Shown: positions 37,138 to 47,317, numbered from the stretch's first letter. The stretch is 64,000 bases of DNA from Fischerella muscicola SAG 1427-1 = PCC 73103 (GCF_000317245.1 NZ_AJLJ01000058.1:38914-102913); one strand, 5' to 3'. Notes: generated by a model not told the origin, from the letters alone. Program-made: numbers and translations.

Positions 37138-37587
37138 ATGACATTTCAATGGCTAGGAATAACATTTATTATTTTAAGCTTTTGGGTGAATATGAATGTA
37201 TCAACACAATCATCTATGAAGTTGGACATTCCAACTATAATTCAGCAAGCAAAAGATGCTTGGGTTAATCTTGATGGCAATACTTTAGCGAAATTGTTTA
37301 CACCTGATGGTGAACTTATCGTACCTGGTCATCGGTGGCAAGGACAAGCAGAAATTAGTGAAGCGGTTTCCTCTATTGCTCAACAGTCGAAAGATATCAA
37401 GATTGATATTGCGCGCATAATCATCAGTGGTGAACAAGCTGTTATTGAATGGCATTACCAAGAAACGGAAAAAACAACTAATCATCGAAAAACGACTGAT
37501 GATGCGATTGTAGTAGATTTTCGAGATGGTCAAATCAGCCGTTGGCGAGAATATTTTGACACTGAAACACCATCATCTATTCAGTAA
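37138..37587 (+). CDS. SnoaL/NTF2-like protein
   Basis: This protein of up to 149 aa has a cone-shaped NTF2-like domain. It is recognisable from IIQQAKDAWVNLDGNTLAKLFTPDGELIVPGHRWQGQAEISEAV, here about residues 34-77, and the closing strands AIVVDFRDGQISRWREYFD. NTF2-like proteins include isomerases, dehydratases and simple ligand binders, and the substrate is unknown. ATG 37138 adds a hydrophobic N-terminus that might be a signal segment; Met19 (37192) or Met27 (37216) would give a purely soluble domain. Its end overlaps a convergent gene by 11 bp. Confidence 0.78.
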   Translation: MTFQWLGITFIILSFWVNMNVSTQSSMKLDIPTIIQQAKDAWVNLDGNTLAKLFTPDGELIVPGHRWQGQAEISEAVSSIAQQSKDIKIDIARIIISGEQAVIEWHYQETEKTTNHRKTTDDAIVVDFRDGQISRWREYFDTETPSSIQ

Positions 37588-38017
37588 GTAGCACATTTGC
37601 GACGGCTGCAACTAAATTATCTGGGTCTACAGGTTTAGCTACATGAGAGTGAAACCCAGCTTCTAGTGCGCGGATACGATCTTCACTGTCAGCATAGGCT
37701 GTTAATGCGATCGCTGGCACATTTCCTCCTTTTTCTGCTTTCAAGCCACGGATCTTGCGAATTAGAGTATAGCCATCCTCATCTGGCATACCGATATCAC
37801 AAACTAAAACATCTGGTTGTAACTGCGATAACACTTCTAAAGCTTTTGCTGCTGACGCAACTGTAGTCACACAAGCTCCGTCTGCTTCCAATACGGTAGA
37901 AATATAAAAGCGGCTATCTTCATCGTCATCTACCACGAGAACTTTCAATCTAGCAAGAGGGAGAGAAGATGATGTTGCGTCTCCTGCGACATTGGAAAAA
38001 AGAGAATTATCTCTCAT
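37577..38017 (-). CDS. Single-domain response regulator
   Basis: This 146-aa protein is a receiver domain after a 22-residue variable N-terminus. The acidic cluster is DDDED at residues 30-34, the phospho-acceptor is D74 (VCDIGMPDEDG), the switch is T106 (ALTAYAD) and the lysine is K128 (VAKPVDPD). This subtype often occurs at the C-terminus of hybrid kinases or as a stand-alone relay protein. The phytochrome cluster starts 443 bp away in the opposite direction, so a functional link is possible but unproven. Confidence 0.9.
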   Translation of the reverse strand: MRDNSLFSNVAGDATSSSLPLARLKVLVVDDDEDSRFYISTVLEADGACVTTVASAAKALEVLSQLQPDVLVCDIGMPDEDGYTLIRKIRGLKAEKGGNVPAIALTAYADSEDRIRALEAGFHSHVAKPVDPDNLVAAVANVLLTE

Positions 38018-38460
38018 TACTTTAGTCCCTCATTTTTCCTCAGAATTTTTAGATATTCTTTGAGTAATTTTACTGCGTTAGCGTCCTTTATCCATCTATC
38101 CAGCCATTCTTGACAGAATAGTCGATTGCTACGTGTAAATTTATCCTCAAAATAGCTTATCTCAATCACATGTTAGAATTCGGCGTCTTGTAATCGTTAG
38201 CTTGGCATTTTTATAGTTTCTAATTACTAAAACTTTTTCTCAATAATGTCTTATATTTGTTAAATAATATTAATGAATATCAGTTTTTGTATTTTATCAG
38301 TTTGTGAAAATGTTTAGAATAATAAAGACAAAATTTTACGTATCTCTAAAAATAGGTATCTGTATCACCAAAACCGAATCAAGATAAAAACTCAGGTTAA
38401 CTATGTTTGTTATACGTAATTTAAGTAGCACCTTGTATATTTATTAGGACTTTATAAAAC
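38018..38460. other. Divergent spacer upstream of the phytochrome cluster
   Basis: These 443 bp are AT-rich with no repeat or RNA I can support. They should hold the cluster promoter; AGGAC at 38446-38450 is the probable ribosome site. Confidence 0.45.
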
Positions 38461-40722
38461 GTGAATATGAACAAAAAGGACATGGAATTTCCATTTCCAG
38501 TTGATTTAACAAATTGTGATCGAGAGCCAATTCATATTCCTAGTTGTATTCAAACACACGGAGTTATTTTAGCATTACAAGAGTCTGATTTAACTATTTT
38601 ACAAGTCAGTGATAATACAATACATTTTTTTGGCTTACATCCTGAAGAACTGCTAAATCAACCATTAAGTATACTTCTGGAACCAGAACAAGTTGATTTT
38701 TTGGTTGATTGTTTAAATCAGGAAGATATACAAATAGTTAATCCGATTGAAATTACTATAAATATTTCTCAAGTTAATAATATTTTTGATGCTATAGTTC
38801 ATCGATTAGATGAAATAGTCATTATAGAATTAGAACCACATAATCATGAAAAAAATCATGTCTATTTTAGATTTTATTATTTGGTAAAACTAGCTGTTGG
38901 TAAACTACAGTCAGCAAAGTTTGTGACTGAAGTTAGTCAGATAATAGCTCAAGAAGTGAGAAGAATTACTGGATTTGATAGAGTAATGGTCTATAGGTTT
39001 GATGAGGATTGGAACGGTATAGTCATTGCAGAAGATAAGCAAGATTTTCTACCTTCATATTTAGATTTACATTATCCTGCTTCAGATATTCCCAAACAAG
39101 CCAGAGAACTCTATCGGCAAAATTGGTTGCGTATTATACCAGATGTTGATTATCAACCTAGTGCCATTCTCCCTACTCTTAATCCTTTAACAAATGAGCC
39201 TTTAGATTTAAGTAAATCGGTGTTACGCAGCGTCTCACCCATACATGTTGAGTATATGCACAACATGGGTATTAAAGCATCAATGTCGATTTCACTGATT
39301 AAAAATAATGAATTATGGGGACTCATAGCTTGTCATCACCAAACACCCAAATATGTTCCTTATGAAATCCGCAATGCTTGTGAATTTTTGGGTCAAGTAA
39401 CCTCTTTAGAATTAGTAACAAAAGAAGACAACGAGGATTCAGAATCCAAAATTCAGGTTAAATCCAATCTGGCAAAATTAATCGAGTATATGTCAGTGGA
39501 TAAAAATTTTATTAATGGATTAATTAATCAACAACCCAATCTGCTTCACCTAGTTAATGCCCAGGGTGCTACAATTAATTTTAATAATGAGTTATATTTA
39601 ATTGGCAATACTCCACCTAAACAAGAGATTCAAGAATTATTAAATTGGATTCATAAAAATGTAAATGAAGATATTTTTTACACTAATTCACTTTCAAATT
39701 TTTATCCAGAAGCAGAAAAATATAATAATATAGCCAGTGGTTTAATAGTTATTTCTATTTCTAAAACTCAGAATAAATATGTTCTATGGTTTCGTCCAGA
39801 GGTCATACAAACAGTTAATTGGGGTGGAAATCCTCATAAAGCTGTAGAAGTTACGCAAAATGGTAGTTTGCGTCTATCTCCTCGTAAATCATTTGAATTA
39901 TGGAAAGAAATAGTTAGGCTGACATCTCTACCTTGGAAATCTTATGAAATTAATGCTGCGCTAGAGTTACGAAGTGCCATCATTAGTATGGTAGTACGAA
40001 AGGCTGATGAATTAGCAAAGCTAAATATAGAATTAGAACGCAGTAATAAAGAATTGGATGCTTTTGCCTATATTGCTTCTCATGATTTAAAAGAACCATT
40101 GCGCGGTATTCATAATTATTCAAATTTTTTAATTGAAGACTACGGTGAGATATTAGATGAGGAAGGCAAAAATAAACTCAGAACTCTGATTCGTTTGACT
40201 ATCAGAATGGAGGATCTCATTGATTCATTGTTGCAGTTTTCCCGCTTAGGAAGAACCGATATGTCGATGCAACAGACTGATTTGAATGCTGTTGTACATC
40301 GGATTTTAGATTTATTAAGCGCTCGGATTGAAGAAACAGGAGTAAAAATTCGTATACCCAAACCATTGCCAATAGTGTATTGCGATCGCATTCAAATTGG
40401 CGAAGTTTTTAGTAACTTGATTACTAATGCCATCAAATATAACGATAAAGCCGAGAAATGGGTGGAAATTGGTTATATTGAAAACTCTGAACCAATAGAA
40501 TTTTACGTCCGAGATAATGGTATTGGTATTAGGGAAAAACACTTGGAAATTATTTTCCGTATCTTCAAACGTTTACATGGGCCAAGCAAATATGGTGGTG
40601 GTACAGGTGCAGGACTAACCATTGCTAAAAAAATAGTAGAAAGACATGAGGGTAAAATCTGGGTAGAATCAACTTACGGTGAAGGTAGTACGTTTTATTT
40701 CACTTTACAAAAGCCAAATTAA
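38461..40722 (+). CDS. Bacteriophytochrome-type sensor histidine kinase (CphB-like)
   Basis: This 753-aa red/far-red photoreceptor kinase has the domain order PAS (about 15-130), GAF (140-310), PHY (325-505, with PRKSF), HisKA (H541 in YIASHDLKEPLRG) and HATPase (630-750). C19 lies in VDLTNCDREPIHIPSCIQTHG at residues 14-34, where bacteriophytochromes attach biliverdin. The GAF motif YPASDIP is present. The residue matching Cph1 C259 is Ile261, next to H262, so phycocyanobilin cannot attach there. This matches CphB-type phytochromes known from Calothrix. It is followed by two signalling genes. The start is GTG 38461 or ATG 38467. Confidence 0.95.
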   Translation: MNMNKKDMEFPFPVDLTNCDREPIHIPSCIQTHGVILALQESDLTILQVSDNTIHFFGLHPEELLNQPLSILLEPEQVDFLVDCLNQEDIQIVNPIEITINISQVNNIFDAIVHRLDEIVIIELEPHNHEKNHVYFRFYYLVKLAVGKLQSAKFVTEVSQIIAQEVRRITGFDRVMVYRFDEDWNGIVIAEDKQDFLPSYLDLHYPASDIPKQARELYRQNWLRIIPDVDYQPSAILPTLNPLTNEPLDLSKSVLRSVSPIHVEYMHNMGIKASMSISLIKNNELWGLIACHHQTPKYVPYEIRNACEFLGQVTSLELVTKEDNEDSESKIQVKSNLAKLIEYMSVDKNFINGLINQQPNLLHLVNAQGATINFNNELYLIGNTPPKQEIQELLNWIHKNVNEDIFYTNSLSNFYPEAEKYNNIASGLIVISISKTQNKYVLWFRPEVIQTVNWGGNPHKAVEVTQNGSLRLSPRKSFELWKEIVRLTSLPWKSYEINAALELRSAIISMVVRKADELAKLNIELERSNKELDAFAYIASHDLKEPLRGIHNYSNFLIEDYGEILDEEGKNKLRTLIRLTIRMEDLIDSLLQFSRLGRTDMSMQQTDLNAVVHRILDLLSARIEETGVKIRIPKPLPIVYCDRIQIGEVFSNLITNAIKYNDKAEKWVEIGYIENSEPIEFYVRDNGIGIREKHLEIIFRIFKRLHGPSKYGGGTGAGLTIAKKIVERHEGKIWVESTYGEGSTFYFTLQKPN

Positions 40723-40808
40723 TTATGAATTTTGAATTATGAAGGATGAAGTATTAAATAATTAATTTTGTATCACTTAGTGTTTATCCTGACTTTAGCC
40801 TTTATCCT

Positions 40809-40834
40809 ACCCTTTGGGAAAACATCCAAAGGGT
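40809..40834 (+). terminator. Hairpin between the phytochrome gene and its response regulator
   Basis: ACCCTTTGG pairs perfectly with CCAAAGGGT across an 8-nt loop. It could attenuate read-through so that kinase and regulator differ in level. There is no T-run. Confidence 0.4.
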
Positions 40835-40856
40835 GCCTACATCCTTCATGCTTCTT

Positions 40857-41312
40857 ATGATTGGCAATAGTACTCAATTAATACTTGTAATTGAAGACAG
40901 TGACGAAGATTTTGAAGCTTTGCGGCGAGTGATGTACCGTCAAAAAGTACAAAATCCGATTATTCGTTGTGCTGATGGTGACGAGGCGCTAGACTATCTT
41001 TACCACACTGGAGACTATAGCGATTCTAAAAATGCCCCTCGTCCTTCACTGATTTTACTTGACTTGAACTTACCAGGAACAGATGGGCGAGAATTATTAG
41101 AACAAATTAAGCAAGATCAAAACCTCAAAGATATTCCTGTTATAGTATTTACCACCTCTTCTAATCCTAGAGATATCGAAATATGTTATCGCCATAGTGT
41201 TGCTAGTTACATTCTCAAACCAATTGACATCAACAAATTAAAACAAACTCTCCAAAGCTTCCTTACTTATTGGTTGGATATTGTGGTTCTTCCCGATACT
41301 ATCGGCAGGTAG
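40857..41312 (+). CDS. Rcp-like response regulator of the phytochrome
   Basis: This single receiver domain of the Rcp1 type spans about 151 aa. The acidic site [14 protein letters not shown] is near residue 13. The phospho-site is [17 protein letters not shown], the switch is VFTTSSNP and the lysine is in YILKPID. The insert [17 protein letters not shown] before the phospho-site strand is the hallmark of Rcp regulators paired with cyanobacterial phytochromes. The start is uncertain: ATG 40857, ATG 40848, or GTG 40833 (inside the hairpin). It ends 2 bp before the next gene. Confidence 0.9.
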   Translation: MIGNSTQLILVIEDSDEDFEALRRVMYRQKVQNPIIRCADGDEALDYLYHTGDYSDSKNAPRPSLILLDLNLPGTDGRELLEQIKQDQNLKDIPVIVFTTSSNPRDIEICYRHSVASYILKPIDINKLKQTLQSFLTYWLDIVVLPDTIGR

Positions 41313-41314
41313 TC

Positions 41315-43333
41315 ATGGTGCAACAACAGTTGATCATTTTAATTATTGATGATTGTCCAGAAGACCGTGCAGTCTATCGCCGTTATCTTTTACAAGATCC
41401 ACAACATCAGTACAAAATTCTGGAAGAAGAAACGGGGGAAACCGCACTACAACTATCTCAGCAAATCCAGCCAGATATTATCTTATTGGACTTTTTGTTG
41501 CCAGATATGGATGGGTTGGAGTTTCTCGGAGAACTCAAACAGCAACTCCAAGGAACTATGCCAGCTGTAATTATGTTAACAGGACATGGCAATGAAACTG
41601 TTGCTGTGCAGGCAATGAAAAGTGGTGTTCAAGACTACTTGGTAAAAGGAGATATCACACCAGAGAATCTACGCTTTACTATCCAGTCTACGATTGAAAA
41701 TGTCCAACTGCGCCAAAAACTGCAACATAGTGAAGAACGTTTCCGTACTTCTGTTGAAAATATGCTGGAGTGCTTAGGTATTTACTCAGCAATTCGTAAC
41801 GAAGCAGGGGAAATCTTAGATTTTAGAATAGATTATTTGAACGCCGCAGCTTGTGAATCTAACCTGATCATCAAAGAAGAACAACTAGGTAAAAATTTAT
41901 GTGAAATTTTACCTGGACATAGAAAACATGGCTTGTTTGATCAGTATTGTCAGGTTGTAAATACAGGCAAACCATTTGTGAAAGAATCACTGATCTACAC
42001 AGATATATTTGGAAAACAACTATTCACTAGAGCCTTTGATATCCGTGTAGCGAAGTTGGGAGATGGTTTTGTTGCATCTTGGCGCGATGTCACTAAAAAA
42101 AAGCAGATAGAACAAGCATTACGAGAAAGCGAAGAACGCTACCGTTTTTTATCTGAAGCCATACCACAAATAGTGTGGATTTGTGATGCGAATGGTAAAT
42201 GTGAATATCTCAATCAACGATGGTACGAATTTACTGGACAAACCATTGATCAAGGAATGGGATCTGGTTGGATGGAAGTTGTGCATCCAGAGGATATCCA
42301 ACTAGCCATGGAAGCATTTACACAGTCTTTAAATACAGGAAAACCCTATGAAGTAGAATTACGCTATCGCTGTCATGATCAAAGTTATCATTGGTTTTTG
42401 GCTAGAGCTTTGCCCAAAAAAGATGAGCAAGGACAGATCATAAAATGGTTTGGTACCAGTACAGATATTAATGATCGCAAACAACTAGAAGCAGAACGTA
42501 GCCGTCTTTTTCAACTTGAACAAGCAGCTCGTGCAGAAGCAGAAGCCGCAAACCTTGCTAAAGATGAGTTTGTGGCTATGGTATCCCATGATCTACGTTC
42601 TCCTCTAAATGCCATTTTGGGTTGGGCGAAATTGCTACAAAGCCGCAGACAAGATGAAGCAACTACCATCCGCGCTTTGCAAACTATCGAACGCAACGCT
42701 TTATCTCAAGCAAAACTCATAGATGATTTGCTGAATATGTCCCGCATCATCCAGGGGAAACTAGAACTTCAGCTATGTCAAGTCAATCTTGTCACCATAA
42801 TCCAAACAGCATTAGAAACAGTCTACCCCAGTGCTAATGCCAAAAGAATTCGCCTAGAATCTAAACTGGATGATGCAATTCCACCAATTGTTGGCGATCC
42901 AAATCGTTTGCAACAAATCTTAGGAAATTTGCTTTCTAATGCCATTAAGTTCACTCCTGAAAATGGAAGAGTGGAAGTACGATTAGAGCGGATATGGGAC
43001 GCGGAAATGGGGAGACGGGAGGACATGGAGGACATGGGGGAGATGGGGGAATTCAATGAAAGATTCTCCATATCACCACTTCCCTATCTCCCCGCGTCTA
43101 ACTTCTATGCTCAAATAACCATTACTGACACAGGTATTGGTATCAGTTCCGACTTTCTACCCCACGTTTTTGAACGTTATCGTCAAGCAGGTTCCTATGA
43201 ACAAGGTGGCTTAGGATTAGGTTTAGCGATCGCTCGTCATTTGGTAGAGTTACATGGCGGGAATATCCAAGCAGCTAGTGATGGTGAAGGTAAAGGCACC
43301 ACTTTCACTATTTTGTTGCCGTTTAGGGAATAG
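41315..43333 (+). CDS. Rec-PAS-PAS hybrid sensor histidine kinase
   Basis: This 672-aa soluble kinase starts at ATG 41315, 2 bp after the response-regulator stop, so the two are translationally close. Domains are a receiver (acidic D12/D13, D59, K111), two PAS domains (about 130-265 and 270-385, the second with a PAC end GTSTDINDRKQLEAER), HisKA with H425 (MVSHDLRSPLNAILGWAK) and HATPase (about 520-670, DTGIGIS and GGLGLGLAIARHLVELHGG). Residues about 562-595 are a Met/Glu/Gly-rich insert encoded by a palindromic intergenic-type repeat. An N-terminal receiver suggests it takes phosphate from the phytochrome. Confidence 0.93.
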   Translation: MVQQQLIILIIDDCPEDRAVYRRYLLQDPQHQYKILEEETGETALQLSQQIQPDIILLDFLLPDMDGLEFLGELKQQLQGTMPAVIMLTGHGNETVAVQAMKSGVQDYLVKGDITPENLRFTIQSTIENVQLRQKLQHSEERFRTSVENMLECLGIYSAIRNEAGEILDFRIDYLNAAACESNLIIKEEQLGKNLCEILPGHRKHGLFDQYCQVVNTGKPFVKESLIYTDIFGKQLFTRAFDIRVAKLGDGFVASWRDVTKKKQIEQALRESEERYRFLSEAIPQIVWICDANGKCEYLNQRWYEFTGQTIDQGMGSGWMEVVHPEDIQLAMEAFTQSLNTGKPYEVELRYRCHDQSYHWFLARALPKKDEQGQIIKWFGTSTDINDRKQLEAERSRLFQLEQAARAEAEAANLAKDEFVAMVSHDLRSPLNAILGWAKLLQSRRQDEATTIRALQTIERNALSQAKLIDDLLNMSRIIQGKLELQLCQVNLVTIIQTALETVYPSANAKRIRLESKLDDAIPPIVGDPNRLQQILGNLLSNAIKFTPENGRVEVRLERIWDAEMGRREDMEDMGEMGEFNERFSISPLPYLPASNFYAQITITDTGIGISSDFLPHVFERYRQAGSYEQGGLGLGLAIARHLVELHGGNIQAASDGEGKGTTFTILLPFRE

Positions 43334-43339
43334 GGGATC

Positions 43340-43398
43340 GGGGAAAAGGGATCGGGAAAAATTCCCCATTGTCCCCCTTGTCCCGATCCCCTTTCCCC
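43340..43398. repeat. Palindromic STRR element between convergent genes
   Basis: GGGGAAAAGGGATCGGG (43340-43356) pairs with CCCGATCCCCTTTCCCC (43382-43398) with one slip. It fills the 70-bp convergent gap and could end both transcripts. Confidence 0.7.
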
Positions 43399-43403
43399 TA
43401 TCC

Positions 43404-45026
43404 CTATTCCCACTCAATAGTTCCAGGTGGCTTGGAGGTAATATCGTAAACTACGCGATTAACTCCTTTGACTTCGTTGACAATCCGGTTGGAAATCACT
43501 TCTAGGACGTCGTATGGTACACGCGCCCAGTCTGCTGTCATCCCATCTTCACTGGTGACAATGCGTAAGACGATGGGATAGGCGTAGGTACGTTGATCAC
43601 CCATGACGCCCACGCTTTTAATTGGCAACAATACAGCAAAAGCCTGCCAGTATTCATGATACAAGCCTCGCTGATTAATTTCTTGCCGCACAATTAAATC
43701 AGCATCCCGCAAAATCTTTAAGCGTTCGGCGGTGATTTCACCTAAGATCCGAATCGCCAGTCCTGGGCCAGGGAAGGGATGACGCCGCACGATTTCTTCT
43801 GGTAAACCGATAGAACGCCCGACTTTACGGACTTCATCTTTAAATAGTTTCCGCAGTGGTTCCACCAGTTTAAATCGTAAGTCTTTGGGCAAACCACCAA
43901 CATTGTGATGGCTCTTGATTTTCACTGCTACCCGTTCGCCCGTCTGGGGATCAACATTGGTGTCAGCAGATTCAATCACGTCTGGATAAAGCGTACCTTG
44001 TGCCAAATAATCGAAAGGCCCAAGACGTCTGGATTCTTCTTCAAATACTCTGATAAACTCGTGTCCAATTATACGGCGTTTCTCTTCAGGCTCAGTAATA
44101 CCATTGAGAGCATTCAAGAAGCGATCGCGAGCATTAACATACTCTACAGGTATATGGAACTGCTCTTGAAATAATTTTAATAACCGCTCTGGTTCATACT
44201 TCCGCATGAAGCCTTGATCAATAAATACACATGTTAATTGATCACCGATGGCTTTATGCAGTAAAAAGGCGAGGGTTGAGGAATCAACACCACCAGATAA
44301 AGCCAACAGCACCCGCCTGTCGCCGACTTTGGCACGAATTTCGCGAATTGATTCTTCAACAAAAGCGGCGGTTGTCCAGGTCGGTTCACACTCGCAAATA
44401 TGGTAAACAAAATTGCGAATTAATGGCAGTCCACCGAGAGAATGTACTACCTCTGGATGGAACTGCACACCATAGAGTTTGCGGTTATGATCAGCGATCG
44501 CAGCACAAGGAGTGTTGTCTGTATGTGCCAATAATTCAAATCCTGATGGCATTGTTGTGACTGAATCGCCATGACTCATCCACATGGTTGTACCATCTTC
44601 AACGTTGGTCAGTAAGTCTGTGGGATCATCTATATATAATGATGCCTTACCATACTCAGCTCGATCAGCTCTGGCTACTTCCCCGCCCAACTGCTGCACC
44701 ATCAGCTGCATACCATAGCAAACGCCCAGGATGGGAATTCCCAAATGCCAAATTTCTGGATTACATTTGGGAGCGCCTTGATCATAAACTGAACTGGGAC
44801 CACCAGAGAGGATGATCCCTTTAGGATTCAACTTTCGCAGCTGTTCAATGGTGGTGCGATAGGAAAGAACTTCGGAATAAACTTGAGTTTCTCGAATTCG
44901 GCGGGCAATCAGTTCAGAATATTGAGATCCAAAATCGAGGATTACAATCATTTGGCGATTGATTTGTCCCAAATCTTCTACTACTTGAGACGCTTCTTCT
45001 GTTGGTAGGGTCACCGCTGTACTCAT
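43404..45026 (-). CDS. guaA: GMP synthase (glutamine-hydrolysing)
   Basis: This enzyme aminates XMP to GMP using glutamine nitrogen and ATP. The 540-aa protein has an N-terminal class I glutaminase: [18 protein letters not shown], the nucleophile in [15 protein letters not shown], and [11 protein letters not shown]. The ATP pyrophosphatase motif is [15 protein letters not shown], and the C-terminal dimerisation domain ends [10 protein letters not shown]. About 27 residues precede the conserved [12 protein letters not shown], normal for cyanobacteria. The ATG at 45026 is preferred to an upstream TTG. Confidence 0.97.
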   Translation of the reverse strand: MSTAVTLPTEEASQVVEDLGQINRQMIVILDFGSQYSELIARRIRETQVYSEVLSYRTTIEQLRKLNPKGIILSGGPSSVYDQGAPKCNPEIWHLGIPILGVCYGMQLMVQQLGGEVARADRAEYGKASLYIDDPTDLLTNVEDGTTMWMSHGDSVTTMPSGFELLAHTDNTPCAAIADHNRKLYGVQFHPEVVHSLGGLPLIRNFVYHICECEPTWTTAAFVEESIREIRAKVGDRRVLLALSGGVDSSTLAFLLHKAIGDQLTCVFIDQGFMRKYEPERLLKLFQEQFHIPVEYVNARDRFLNALNGITEPEEKRRIIGHEFIRVFEEESRRLGPFDYLAQGTLYPDVIESADTNVDPQTGERVAVKIKSHHNVGGLPKDLRFKLVEPLRKLFKDEVRKVGRSIGLPEEIVRRHPFPGPGLAIRILGEITAERLKILRDADLIVRQEINQRGLYHEYWQAFAVLLPIKSVGVMGDQRTYAYPIVLRIVTSEDGMTADWARVPYDVLEVISNRIVNEVKGVNRVVYDITSKPPGTIEWE

Positions 45027-45555
45027 GATCAAGAGAGAGTGTGTGAATTGAAAAATAAAATTGTCGCTTTACGGTCTTGCTAACACCATCTACTCCTCAC
45101 GTTTCCAGGCTTTTAAGGTTAAATAAACCTTAAACAAACGCGATTTAAACACGTTTGCCTTGCCTACTTATTTGTTAATGGTATTAAAAAGAAAAAATTA
45201 CTCTAGAGTGGTTACTGAAAAAGATATTTATGGGGAATTGTTATGATTATTCATAATAAATTAACATAATTTTGTGATTCGTGAACAAGCTGTTTTTATT
45301 TTTATGAGTGTGGAGATCGGGGATCAGGAATCAGGGATTCTTCTAAAGAAGACGCACTCGCGTTCGGGAATTGGGGTTCGGGAATTCTGACAAATTTAGG
45401 TTTTTAATAAATCAATGAGTGATGACTGTGAAACTAACGGAATAATCATCGTTTCATAGACTACTACATCCTTATACCCTTACACCCTAAAACCAGTATG
45501 TTTTGGGCAAAGCGTAAAAAACTACACCTATGAAGGTTATAGAGATGGGGAAATT
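45027..45555. other. Spacer upstream of guaA
   Basis: These 529 bp include the guaA promoter region and a repeat-like GGGGATCAGGAATCAGGGATTC stretch around 45316-45400 (quoted in part: GGGATCAGGAATCAGGG). No purine-riboswitch core was recognised. Confidence 0.45.
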
Positions 45556-45855
45556 TTATATGCGAAGTTGGGATAGCAGAGTTTCCATATCTTTCCAAGT
45601 TAGTCCTTGTTGAATATAGCGGGGTGCTTTCGGGTTATAAGGACTCGCAACTATGTCAATTTTGAGAATATTTGCTTCTTCTGGTAAAACAGGTACATCT
45701 GGATCGAAAGCAGTAGGACGCATCAAAGAACTAGAAAAACCTTTAAATATAGCTATTTGGTCTTCTTCTCTAGCGATTTCTACCGTCACCAGTAGGACTT
45801 CTTGGGGACGTTTGATAGTGTATTGTTCTAGTCTTTTACCTATAGAATTTGTCAT
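45556..45855 (-). CDS. Conserved cyanobacterial protein of unknown function
   Basis: This 99-aa protein is highly patterned: GKRLEQYTIKRPQEVLLVTV, then IAIFKGFSSSLMRPTAFDPD and PRYIQQGLTWKDMETLL. I have seen this pattern as an uncharacterised family in cyanobacteria and some plants, but cannot name its function. It is soluble with no signal peptide. The neighbouring DUF445 gene is on the same strand, upstream, separated by 109 bp that include a palindromic repeat. Confidence 0.78.
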   Translation of the reverse strand: MTNSIGKRLEQYTIKRPQEVLLVTVEIAREEDQIAIFKGFSSSLMRPTAFDPDVPVLPEEANILKIDIVASPYNPKAPRYIQQGLTWKDMETLLSQLRI

Positions 45856-45885
45856 TACGTTTGATGTGAATGATGGGATAAAAAA

Positions 45886-45937
45886 GTTTGTAGTCAGGAC
45901 TTTCGTGCTGATTTTTTAATTAATGCTGACTACAAAC
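45886..45937. repeat. Palindromic repeat (GTTTGTAGT family), copy 1
   Basis: GTTTGTAGTCAG and CTGACTACAAAC are perfect inverted ends around an inner GACTTTCGTGCTG part. It belongs to the same family as 49358-49411 and 56548-56572. Confidence 0.75.
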
Positions 45938-45964
45938 CCTTAATTAACTTTCAAATCTTACTAT

Positions 45965-47206
45965 TCATAATTGACTAAAATAAATAAATACTGTTTGAAA
46001 TAAGCCTACAATAAAACCTAGAACTCCACCTAAAGTTACTATTGCCTGTAATTCATTTTTAACAATTCCTTCAATAGCAGCTTCTAAATCAGCAGGTGAA
46101 GTTGACTTAACGCGGTCAATAATTACTTGATCAATTGACAAAATTGGTATTACTTGAGCAACTATCGCTTCTAAATCTCTTTCCAAATAGCGTTCTAAGA
46201 TTAATGCCAATTCTAAACTCACGACTTCTAAAGAAGTATTAACAACAGCAGAATTACTGAGGCGATTAACTAATAAGACAGCAATATTTTCCCAGTTAAC
46301 TGAATCACTGAATCCTTGTAATAATTCTCCACCACGTATTTGTAGGTATTGACGAACGCTTTCGCGGGTAGTTTTTCGTAGTTGTCGGACTGTACTTACA
46401 GGCAAGTTTTGTAAAGCGATATCTTGCAGTAAAGTTTTGATGCGATCGCGTACTTGTAATTCTTGAATTAACTCTTGTAAACGTTGGTTTGTATCCTCTT
46501 TTTCATCCAAACAGTAAGTCCGCAAACGGGTTAAGCTATTACGTAAACCAAATAAATTAGCAACTACCCAATAAGTACCACTAGTTTTTTCTCGAAAACT
46601 TTCATCTATAGTTTGAATTGTGCGATCGGTCAAAAAATTAATAATCCCCTGGCGGATGACATCGGATGGTAAGACAGTTTCTAATAACCAATCAGCAAGG
46701 CGAGAGGCTTGTTCTTCACTCAATTGGAATTCTAATAATATTTGATCAAAAATTTGATTTATCTGCGCTTCTAAAAAATCTTCTCGTCGTGCCAAAACTT
46801 TCAATAAACGAGGGAGTGATTCACCTAACAAATCCCGCAAAATATTTGCTACAATTTTGGCAGTTTTTTGCTCACGATCAGCTTTGATCTGATCAATTGC
46901 CATTTGTAGCAACCAGAGAATCGCTGATTGCACACGTTCTGTTTGTAAAAGTCGCCGCGCCAGATTCTGTAATTCTTCTGGTGTCAACAACGACCTCATG
47001 ATCGTATCAGAGATATTTTTGGCAAGACGTTCCTGGTTGCGGGGAATCAATCCAGGAGTAAACGGAATCTTTCGTCCGGCGATGTAAATTGCTCGGTAAG
47101 GACGAAACAACATTTTGATGGCTATATCGTTAGTGAAATAGCCAATTACCCCACCCAAGATCGGGGGAGAGATGTACAGCCAAAGATGAGACCAATCAAA
47201 ACTCAT
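45965..47206 (-). CDS. DUF445 membrane protein
   Basis: This 413-aa protein has an N-terminal membrane segment with [20 protein letters not shown] and the motif [31 protein letters not shown] (residues about 33-63). A long charged helical region follows, and a C-terminal membrane helix ([18 protein letters not shown]). This is the DUF445 (YheB-like) architecture. The function is unknown; a membrane-tethered coiled-coil role is inferred. ATG 47206 is chosen over an upstream TTG. Confidence 0.88.
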   Translation of the reverse strand: MSFDWSHLWLYISPPILGGVIGYFTNDIAIKMLFRPYRAIYIAGRKIPFTPGLIPRNQERLAKNISDTIMRSLLTPEELQNLARRLLQTERVQSAILWLLQMAIDQIKADREQKTAKIVANILRDLLGESLPRLLKVLARREDFLEAQINQIFDQILLEFQLSEEQASRLADWLLETVLPSDVIRQGIINFLTDRTIQTIDESFREKTSGTYWVVANLFGLRNSLTRLRTYCLDEKEDTNQRLQELIQELQVRDRIKTLLQDIALQNLPVSTVRQLRKTTRESVRQYLQIRGGELLQGFSDSVNWENIAVLLVNRLSNSAVVNTSLEVVSLELALILERYLERDLEAIVAQVIPILSIDQVIIDRVKSTSPADLEAAIEGIVKNELQAIVTLGGVLGFIVGLFQTVFIYFSQL

Positions 47207-47237
47207 TTCGTCAAGAGTCAATAATCAAGAGTCATTA

Positions 47238-47267
47238 GTAGAGACGCGATGTTCCTCGCGTCTGTAC
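47238..47267. repeat. Small hairpin repeat (GTAGAGACGCGA type)
   Basis: GTAGAGACGCGA pairs with TCGCGTCTGTAC with one mismatch. It sits between menG and the DUF445 gene and is nearly the same as 21436-21465, flanked in both cases by GTCATTAGT. Confidence 0.7.
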
Positions 47268-47317
47268 AATTGTCATTAGTCATTGGTTGTTACCTAACAA
47301 CTAATAACTAACAACTA

